Of a stretch of DNA of 27,459 nucleotides, positions 20,305 to 25,916 are shown piece after piece; the stretch's first letter is position 1, and every line of letters begins with the position of its first letter. Where the stretch lies: NCBI GenBank assembly GCA_033856335.1, contig JAWVFG010000191.1, positions 1-27,459 on the forward strand, given 5' to 3'. Source of the DNA: DASUPK01 sp033856335. Its GTDB lineage: Bacteria > Actinomycetota > Thermoleophilia > Solirubrobacterales > 70-9. Under the pieces are notes generated by a model. That model did no database searches and had not been told where the DNA came from. It was given only the letters and a program-made list of their open reading frames with translations. The translations under genes were made by a program, and so were the position numbers.

Positions 20305-21492
20305 TTAGAGGTTCGTGTCGGCGCTGCCGGGCGCGACGGGCCTGAGGGCCTTGCCGATCGCGTCGATCGTCAGCACGCCGCGGATGTGGCCCTCCGCGTC
20401 GGTGGCGATCAGGGCGCCCAGGCGGCGAAGCGCCTCGTTGCCGAGGACCGATTCGAGCGGCTCGTTCTCCCCGATGGTGAGCGACCCGCTGTCTCGCGCG
20501 AGGACGTCGCTGACCAGGGAGGAGGTCCGCTCCACGGCCGGGACGTTGTCGGCGGCTCCGCGGTCGACCAGGCCGATGAAGCGCTGCGCGGCGTCCACCA
20601 CCGGGAACCAGGGGGAGCGGTAGCGCAGGAAGTACTCGTCGAGCGCCTGCTCGATCGAGGCGCCCTCCGGGATGGCGACGGGGTCGCGCTCCATCACGTC
20701 GGCGACCGAGATCCCCTCGATCCGGCTGGTGACCGCGGTCTGAGCGATCGCCGCCTTGGCCGCGCCGCGGAGGATGAACCCGACGAAGGCGAGCCAGACG
20801 CCGCTGAGGAAGTCACCGCGGTAGGCCATGAAGTAGCCGAGTCCGCCGGCGATCAGCAACAGCCCGAACCACTCGCCCAGCGTGGCGGCGAAGCGAGTCC
20901 CCGTGTTGCGGCTTCCTGTCCGCCACCAGGCGATGGCGCGGGCGACGCGGCCGCCGTCGAGCGGGAAGGCGGGGATCAGGTTGAAGCCCAGGACCAGCAG
21001 GTTGATGCTGCCGAGCCAGCTCACGAGCGCCGCGACACCCGATGTGCGGGTGCTGCCCTGGGTGAGGACGGCGTGCCGGAACTCTTGGCTTCCGGCGAGC
21101 AGCAGCCCCGCGATCGCGCAGATGACGACGATGGCCGCGGTCACCAGCGGTCCTGCGATCGCGATCTTGAATTCGGTTGCCGGTGTGTCCGAGTCCTTCT
21201 CCAGGCGGGCGAAGCCGCCGAACATCCACAGGGTGATCCCGGAGACGCCGATCCCATGCCTTCTCGCGACGAAGGCGTGGCCCAGCTCGTGAAGCAGGAT
21301 CGAAGCGAAGAAGAGCGCGGCGCTGGCCACGGCGAGCACGTACGGTGCCGTGTCGCCGGATGGGGAGCCGAGCACGTCGCGGTAGAAGCCGGTGAGCCAG
21401 AAGATGATCAGGAAGAGGACGACGAACCACGAGTAGTCCACCGCGATCCTGATGCCTCGAATGCGAAACAGGGTGACGCCGCCGCCGGCCAT
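20305..21492 (-). CDS. Site-2-protease-like M50 metalloprotease with CBS domains
   Basis: 395 residues; an intramembrane zinc protease of the M50 family. The zinc motif is HELGH (68-72) inside a hydrophobic segment, and the third ligand lies in NLIPAFPLDGGR (171-182, Asp179). Six or so helices span residues 20-235. A tandem CBS pair follows (about 255-395: ISVADVMERDPVAI, then LTIGENEPLESVL), a module that often senses adenine nucleotides. This matches Rip3/SpoIVFB-like CBS-M50 proteins that cleave membrane-bound regulators; no substrate is evident nearby. The frame is open 112 codons further up, but that part is low-complexity and antisense to the M28 gene. ATG 21492 has a TAACAT box seven bases upstream. 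Confidence 0.92.
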   Translation of the reverse strand: MAGGGVTLFRIRGIRIAVDYSWFVVLFLIIFWLTGFYRDVLGSPSGDTAPYVLAVASAALFFASILLHELGHAFVARRHGIGVSGITLWMFGGFARLEKDSDTPATEFKIAIAGPLVTAAIVVICAIAGLLLAGSQEFRHAVLTQGSTRTSGVAALVSWLGSINLLVLGFNLIPAFPLDGGRVARAIAWWRTGSRNTGTRFAATLGEWFGLLLIAGGLGYFMAYRGDFLSGVWLAFVGFILRGAAKAAIAQTAVTSRIEGISVADVMERDPVAIPEGASIEQALDEYFLRYRSPWFPVVDAAQRFIGLVDRGAADNVPAVERTSSLVSDVLARDSGSLTIGENEPLESVLGNEALRRLGALIATDAEGHIRGVLTIDAIGKALRPVAPGSADTNL

Positions 21493-21499
21493 GCAATTG

Positions 21500-21505
21500 A
21501 TGTTA
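21500..21505 (-). promoter_or_regulatory. Predicted -10 box of the M50 protease gene
   Basis: On the minus strand TAACAT is followed by CAATTGC and ATG 21492, a seven-base gap. It lies only 12 bp from the outward-facing -10 of the M28 gene. Confidence 0.45.
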
Positions 21506-21517
21506 GGGAGCGACGGG

Positions 21518-21523
21518 TAGCTT
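21518..21523 (+). promoter_or_regulatory. Predicted -10 box, leaderless start of the M28 peptidase gene
   Basis: TAGCTT followed by TCCCGG and ATG 21530. TTGATG (21497-21502) could be a -35 with a short 15-bp spacer; it overlaps the opposing promoter's -10. Confidence 0.5.
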
Positions 21524-21529
21524 TCCCGG

Positions 21530-22756
21530 ATGGCCACCGAGGCACCAGCGGGGGTATCGACCCCACCAGACGCCGCCTGGATGCGCGAGCTTCTCGATGA
21601 GCTCTGCTCGTATGAGCGCGGCTCCGCCTCCGAGGGTGAGCGGCGCGCCGCGGAATGGCTGGCCGATTCGTTGCGCCGGTCGGGCGCCCGCGACGCGCGG
21701 GTGGAGGAGGAGCCGACGGCCAACGGCACCTTCTGGTGGCCGATCGGCCTACTGGCGGGAGCGGGGGTCCTCGCGGGCCTCGCCGCCCGACGTGGCGGCC
21801 GGGTCTCTCGGGCCTTCGCTGCTCTCACGGGGGCGGCCGCGTCGGCGCTGATCGCCGACGAGATGCCGCCCGGGGGGAGGCGCTTTCGCCGGGCGCTCCC
21901 GGCGCGGAGCAGCCATCACGTCCTCGCCGAGATCGGCCCCGCGGACGCCGAGCGGACGATCGTGGTCATGGCCCATCACGACGCCGCGCATACGGCCTTC
22001 TTCTACAACCCGGCGATCACCGAGGCCATCGACGAGAACGCCCCGTGGGTGTTCGAGAACGCCAACACCAGCCCCCCGCTGATGTGGCCGGTGGTGGCCG
22101 GCCCCGCGATGGTCGCCGCGGGCGCGGCGCTCGGCAGCAGGCGGCTGTCCGGCCTCGGGACGCTGATCTCCGCCGGCACCGTCGCCTTCATGGGGAACAT
22201 CGGCTCCGGGGAGGTGGTGCCCGGCGCCAACGACAACGGCACTGGCTGCGTGGCCCAGATCGCGATCGCGCAGGCGCTCGCGGAGCAACCCCCTGAGAAC
22301 ACGCGCGTTCTCTTTCTCTCGACCTCCGAGGAGGCGCTCTGCGAGGGGATGGGCCTGTTCATGGAGCGGCACGCCGGCGAGCTGCCGGTGGACCGGACCC
22401 TCTTCCTCTGCCTCGACACGATCGGCTCCCCGAACCTGCTGGTGCTGCGCGGCGAGGGGATGCTGAAGCTGCGCGAGTACCCGGCCGAGTCGCTGGAGCT
22501 GGTCGATTCCACCGCGGAGGAGCTCGGCATCGAGCTCGTCCCGAACCTGCGGTTGCGCAACGCCACCGACGCGGTCTTCCCGCTGACCGCCGGATACCAG
22601 TGCATCTCGATGGCCTCGTGCAACCAGTGGAAGAACCCGTCGAACTACCACTGGCCCACGGACACGCCCGAGAACGTCGACTACGGGACGGTCGCGGATG
22701 CGGTCAGGCTCTCGGAGGCCGTGATCCGCAAGCTGGACGAGAAGTGGCTGACCTGA
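21530..22756 (+). CDS. M28 family zinc peptidase with inserted membrane segments
   Basis: 408 residues; an aminopeptidase-like M28 domain. Metal-site segments are visible: MAHHDAAH (H150, D151), PGANDNGTG (232-239, with D235 as bridging ligand) and STSEEAL (E267, the presumed base, and E268). C-terminal histidine HWPTDTPENVDYG fits the last ligand region. Unusually, hydrophobic helices occur at about 68-110 and, between the first and second metal motifs, at about 184-224, so the catalytic domain appears split by a membrane hairpin. There is no signal peptide. It is divergent from the M50 protease across a shared 37-bp spacer, so both proteases may be co-regulated. Substrate unknown. Confidence 0.87.
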   Translation: MATEAPAGVSTPPDAAWMRELLDELCSYERGSASEGERRAAEWLADSLRRSGARDARVEEEPTANGTFWWPIGLLAGAGVLAGLAARRGGRVSRAFAALTGAAASALIADEMPPGGRRFRRALPARSSHHVLAEIGPADAERTIVVMAHHDAAHTAFFYNPAITEAIDENAPWVFENANTSPPLMWPVVAGPAMVAAGAALGSRRLSGLGTLISAGTVAFMGNIGSGEVVPGANDNGTGCVAQIAIAQALAEQPPENTRVLFLSTSEEALCEGMGLFMERHAGELPVDRTLFLCLDTIGSPNLLVLRGEGMLKLREYPAESLELVDSTAEELGIELVPNLRLRNATDAVFPLTAGYQCISMASCNQWKNPSNYHWPTDTPENVDYGTVADAVRLSEAVIRKLDEKWLT

Positions 22757-22769
22757 GCGCGGCGGACCG

Positions 22770-25016
22770 CTAGACCGGCAGCCGGTTCGCCTTCTTCTTG
22801 CACTTCTTGCGCTTTTGCTTGTCCTTCTTCTTCTTGCACTTCTTCAGCGCCGCGGCGCGCTGACCGGTCGGTGTCGCCGTTCCGGTCAGGGTGGAGGACT
22901 GGGTGCCGCCGGGCGTGCCGGTGACGTTGAGGCTGGCGGTCTTGCCACCGGCACTCGAGGGTGAGAGGCGCACAAACACGCTGCAGGTACCCCCGCTCCC
23001 GTGCAGCTGGCCCGTGCAGTTGTTCTGGGTGATCCCGAACTCCGACGCGTTCGTCCCGGTCAGAGAGGCCGTGAGCGCGCCGGTGGTGCCGAGGCCCGTG
23101 TTGGTCACCACGAACTGAGTGGCGCCGGTGGGAGTTCCGGCCTGCGTCGAGCCGAAGTCGTGCGTCGTCGGCGCCAGGTCGATCGCCGCCGGTGTGAACC
23201 CGGTCGCCGTCCCCGTCAGGGTGGCGAGCTCCACAGGCGAGACGGAGAACGACACGATCGCGTTCTTGACGCCATTGCCGGGCGAAACCGGATGGAAGGC
23301 GACGTCCATGGTGCAGAAATTGTTGTTGGGGATACTGGCGTTAGTGCAGCCGTCGCTGGTCGTCTGGAAATCGCCGGCATTCGCCCCACCCACCACCTTC
23401 CCGGCCGGGAGGGCGTTGCCGGTGTAGTTGTTCATCAAGAACAACTGGGTTCCGCTGGTCGTCCCCCATTGCAGGGAGCCGAAATTGTTGTTCGTCGGGG
23501 TAGCCTTGACCGACTGCTCAATGGCTCCGACGTCGGTGCCGTCGCCGTCCGGGGGTGGGCCCGACGTCGGGTTCATGTCGAAGGTTCGGGGCCTGCCTCG
23601 TTGGTCGGCGACCCCGCCGATCCCGACGCGGGTTCCTTTGTCCACCGCGAGGCTGGTCAGTCCAGGCGCCATGGTGGAGGTAGGCCCGCCGTTGTTCTGC
23701 AGCGGGCCGAGTGCCAGGTTCGCGGAAGAGACGCTGGTCTGATCGCCTGTCGTGGGCGTCCCGAGGCAGCTGTTGCCACTAGTTTCGATGTTGTATCCCT
23801 GCGAGGCGAAGGTGCCGTCCCTCCCCTGGAAGCAATTGGCTGCGCCAGTCCCGTTGGCGAAGATCGTGCTCTTGGAGGTGAACGTCGTGCCGGTGTTGGT
23901 ATCGAGCTCCACATTGGCGCCATTAACGGAATCGGTCCCGGGTCCGGTCCCGGACACCGTGTTAGCGGCGATGGTCGACCCCGTCACCGAGCCGTTCAGC
24001 GGGTCGGCGAAGGTTTGATTGAGAAGGATTCCGCCGCCGACGGCGAAGCCGGTGCCACTCGCTGTGCTGGTCACGGTCGCGGCAGTGTTGCCGCTGATGG
24101 TGTCGCGGGTGAGACTCAAGTTGACGTTTCCGCCAAGCTGGGCGATCCCGCCGCCATTGGCATTGGCGATACCGGCGCCGCCGGCCTCGCTGACCGTCGC
24201 GGTCGCGGTGTTGCCGCTGATCGTGCCGCTGTCGATCGTGGTCGGTCCTTCGTTGAAGATCGCCCCGTAGGTATCGGCGGTCTGGTTGCCGTTGGCGTTC
24301 GCCTGGTTGCCCGAGATCGTGCTCATGTCGATGGTCAAAAGGCCGCCCTGGCCCATGTGAATCCCGGCGCCCGAGGCGATCGCAAAGACGCTGTCGACCG
24401 GGAGGCCAGGTCCGGTAGTGGTTGCCGTCGCTGTGTTCCCGCTCACCGTTGAGCTAGTGATGGTCACGGGCGCGCCGGCGGTGTTTTCGATGCCAGCGCC
24501 GCTCGCGGCGCTTTGGGTGGCGCTGGTCGATGTGACCGTGTTACCGCTGACGGTGACGTCGTTCAGCGCGAGAGAGCCGCCGGTGTTGTCGAGGATCCCA
24601 CCGGCGCCGTTGGTGACCTTCATCCCATTGAGGGTGACGATGGGGAATGGGCCCGACGAGGGAGTGGTTATCACGAAGACCCGGTAGGTCCCCTGGCCGC
24701 GGACCTCGAGCGACCCGGCTCCTGGTCCGGTGATCGACATATCGTGGTCGATCGCCGGGAGCGCGCTGGCGAGCTGAATCATTCCCGTCTGCGTGGTGGT
24801 GATGGCGTCGTTGACATCGTCACCGGCAGTGCAGTTGCTGCCAGACGGGGTCGTGTTCGTGTTGGCGGCGGTGATCGCGTCGCGCAGGGCGCAGGTCGAG
24901 ACCGTCGAGGTGTCGTTGGTCGTGTCGACCGTGATCGCGGCCGCGCTGGCGCTTGCGGCGAACAGCAGTGATCCAATCGCAGCCGCGGCTACGGACCTGC
25001 CCAGAACAGAACGCAT
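22770..25016 (-). CDS. Large exported beta-helix surface protein with Lys/Cys-rich C-terminal tail
   Basis: 748 residues with a Sec signal peptide (about 1-25, ending SASAAA). The opening DTTNDTSTVSTCALRDAITAAN is a CSLREAI-type motif, followed by a long Ser/Thr/Asn/Gly-rich right-handed beta-helix built of 'xVSGNT' turns (about 95-400). A choice-of-anchor-Q-like segment comes next (GPLQNNGGPTSTMAPG...DKGTR...DQRGRPR), then two ASH/choice-of-anchor-D-like beta domains (NNFGSLQWGTTSGTQ; HDFGSTQAGTPTGATQ). The protein ends in a basic tail, LKKCKKKKDKQKRKKCKKKA. Family knowledge suggests a cell-surface adhesin-like or polysaccharide-associated protein. It has a textbook Shine-Dalgarno (GGGAGG, 25028-25023, six bases from ATG) and a leader hairpin, unlike most genes here. 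Confidence 0.85.
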   Translation of the reverse strand: MRSVLGRSVAAAAIGSLLFAASASAAAITVDTTNDTSTVSTCALRDAITAANTNTTPSGSNCTAGDDVNDAITTTQTGMIQLASALPAIDHDMSITGPGAGSLEVRGQGTYRVFVITTPSSGPFPIVTLNGMKVTNGAGGILDNTGGSLALNDVTVSGNTVTSTSATQSAASGAGIENTAGAPVTITSSTVSGNTATATTTGPGLPVDSVFAIASGAGIHMGQGGLLTIDMSTISGNQANANGNQTADTYGAIFNEGPTTIDSGTISGNTATATVSEAGGAGIANANGGGIAQLGGNVNLSLTRDTISGNTAATVTSTASGTGFAVGGGILLNQTFADPLNGSVTGSTIAANTVSGTGPGTDSVNGANVELDTNTGTTFTSKSTIFANGTGAANCFQGRDGTFASQGYNIETSGNSCLGTPTTGDQTSVSSANLALGPLQNNGGPTSTMAPGLTSLAVDKGTRVGIGGVADQRGRPRTFDMNPTSGPPPDGDGTDVGAIEQSVKATPTNNNFGSLQWGTTSGTQLFLMNNYTGNALPAGKVVGGANAGDFQTTSDGCTNASIPNNNFCTMDVAFHPVSPGNGVKNAIVSFSVSPVELATLTGTATGFTPAAIDLAPTTHDFGSTQAGTPTGATQFVVTNTGLGTTGALTASLTGTNASEFGITQNNCTGQLHGSGGTCSVFVRLSPSSAGGKTASLNVTGTPGGTQSSTLTGTATPTGQRAAALKKCKKKKDKQKRKKCKKKANRLPV

Positions 25017-25022
25017 GCATAC

Positions 25023-25028
25023 CCTCCC
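25023..25028 (-). promoter_or_regulatory. Strong Shine-Dalgarno of the beta-helix protein gene
   Basis: On the minus strand GGGAGG followed by GTATGC and ATG 25016. It contrasts with the many genes here lacking a ribosome site and fixes this start. Confidence 0.75.
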
Positions 25029-25032
25029 GTAG

Positions 25033-25051
25033 CCCCCCGGCTTGAGGGGGG
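25033..25051 (-). promoter_or_regulatory. GC hairpin in the 5' leader of the beta-helix gene
   Basis: On the plus strand CCCCCC-GGCTTGA-GGGGGG: a 6-bp all-GC stem with a 7-base loop, ending four bases upstream of the ribosome site. It could protect the mRNA 5' end or modulate translation. I match it to no known riboswitch. Confidence 0.4.
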
Positions 25052-25093
25052 AGGCTAACCGGCCGGGGCACCGCCAGCAAGACCGGTTCTTGG

Positions 25094-25108
25094 TAGGGAA
25101 CGTCCCTA
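25094..25108 (-). terminator. Possible hairpin terminator of the DUF2277 gene
   Basis: TAGGGA-ACG-TCCCTA is a 6-bp perfect stem with a 3-base loop, overlapping the stop codon (25108-25106). There is no T-tract, so this is weak. Confidence 0.25.
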
Positions 25109-25375
25109 GGCCGCGAAGCGCTCTTCGAACTTCGCCCGCCGCTTGGCCGCCTCTTCCTCCCGGTTCTTGGGAGGCGCGTTGGTGACCAGCGAATCGAGCA
25201 GCTTCCGCGTGGAGGCGGCGACCTCGGCGACGGCGCGATCGAACGCCTCGGCGTTCGCCTTCGACGGCTTGTTCGATCCGCTCACCTTGCGGACGAACTG
25301 AAGCGCCGCGTCGTCGACCTCCTCCTCGCTCGCGGGGGGCTCGAAGTTATGTAGTTGCCTGATGTTTCTGCACAT
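25106..25375 (-). CDS. DUF2277 family protein
   Basis: 89 residues, full length for the family. The invariant opening MCRNIRQLHNFEPPASEEEV is present, then AALQFVRKVSGSNKPSKAN, and a charged C-terminal helix (NREEEAAKRRAKFEERF). DUF2277 proteins are small, cytoplasmic and common in actinobacteria and some other phyla, with no established function; the conserved Met-Cys-Arg-Asn start suggests a functional N-terminal cysteine. The ATG at 25375 is six bases after TAGGCT (25387-25382), fitting leaderless expression. Confidence 0.92.
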   Translation of the reverse strand: MCRNIRQLHNFEPPASEEEVDDAALQFVRKVSGSNKPSKANAEAFDRAVAEVAASTRKLLDSLVTNAPPKNREEEAAKRRAKFEERFAA

Positions 25376-25381
25376 GAGCGG

Positions 25382-25387
25382 AGCCTA
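25382..25387 (-). promoter_or_regulatory. Predicted -10 box, leaderless start of the DUF2277 gene
   Basis: On the minus strand TAGGCT is followed by CCGCTC and ATG 25375, the same six-base spacing as at dnaX, recR, the TfoX_N gene, sdhA and the M28 gene. Confidence 0.5.
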
Positions 25388-25425
25388 GACGAGACCCCGC
25401 GCGGACAGATGATGGGCTCCGGCGA

Positions 25426-25809
25426 TCAGAAGTACCGCGCATTGCTGTCGGACGACCCGCAGACGACGCCGGCGGCGCGCTTCCTCTCGACGACCGCAAA
25501 GTACTGGCTGGTGGGGAGGGGCCCCGGGACGGTCCAGGAGCCGTCACCGCGGCTCCAGGTGGAGGCCATTGGCTCGCTGCTCGGGACACTGGCCCCGGAG
25601 TTCACCCGGTAGAGCATCACCCTGCGCTGCGTTCGACATGCCTTGCGGCCGCTCGCCACGGACCCGTCGGCGCCGTCGGGGCCGACCGATTGAAGGGTGA
25701 TCGCGGAGCTCACCCGGCTCTTCTTGCCGGCGGCGTCAGCCGCGACGGCCAGTCCGAGCGTGAGCACGAGCGCGAGGCAGAGCGCAGCGATTTTGCCGAT
25801 CGTTCGCAT
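25426..25809 (-). CDS. Small exported protein of unknown function
   Basis: 127 residues from ATG 25809. A Sec signal peptide (RTIGKIAALCLALVLTLGLA, cleavage near VAADAAG) leads to a mature part of about 100 residues with two cysteines (KACRTQ and VVCGSS) that may form a disulfide. The frame is open to an earlier ATG at 25875, but 25809 gives the signal peptide directly and has a ribosome site AGAAGG (25817-25812) five nt upstream. I recognise no family. A CRP-like palindrome lies 52-67 bases upstream of the start. Confidence 0.72.
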   Translation of the reverse strand: MRTIGKIAALCLALVLTLGLAVAADAAGKKSRVSSAITLQSVGPDGADGSVASGRKACRTQRRVMLYRVNSGASVPSSEPMASTWSRGDGSWTVPGPLPTSQYFAVVERKRAAGVVCGSSDSNARYF

Positions 25810-25860
25810 GCCTTCTTCGCTGCCCGTTGGTCGGCAGGGCAAACGGCTGGGGCGGGCGCA

Positions 25861-25876
25861 TGTGATCCACCTCACA
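25861..25876. promoter_or_regulatory. Second CRP/GlxR-like site, upstream of the small exported protein
   Basis: TGTGATCCACCTCACA: both half-sites perfect (TGTGA-N6-TCACA). It lies between the acyl-CoA dehydrogenase stop (25917) and the exported-protein start (25809), centre 59.5 bases before the ATG. A 10-bp perfect palindrome GATGGCCATC (25877-25886) abuts it. No clear -10 box is visible downstream. Confidence 0.5.
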
Positions 25877-25916
25877 GATGGCCATCGGGCCCCGTAAATT
25901 CATTTCTCCTACTGGG

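Noticed and set aside
20299..21600. 433-codon plus-strand open frame opposite the M50 gene
   Set aside because: Composition is Arg/Asp/Glu/Gly-rich, a typical antisense shadow in GC-rich DNA; no recognisable motifs. The same holds for long opposite-strand frames at 6271-7392, 8627-9706, 9588-10907, 13874-15043, 17492-18565 and 18649-19716.
21493..21828. 112-residue N-terminal extension of the M50 frame
   Set aside because: Low-complexity Arg/Ser/Ala sequence that overlaps the M28 gene on the other strand; ATG 21492 directly precedes the first domain.
22770..25016. Repetitive look of the beta-helix region as a DNA repeat or CRISPR-like array
   Set aside because: Repetition is at the protein level (SGNT turns) with irregular spacing and diverged codons; there are no conserved repeats with unique spacers.
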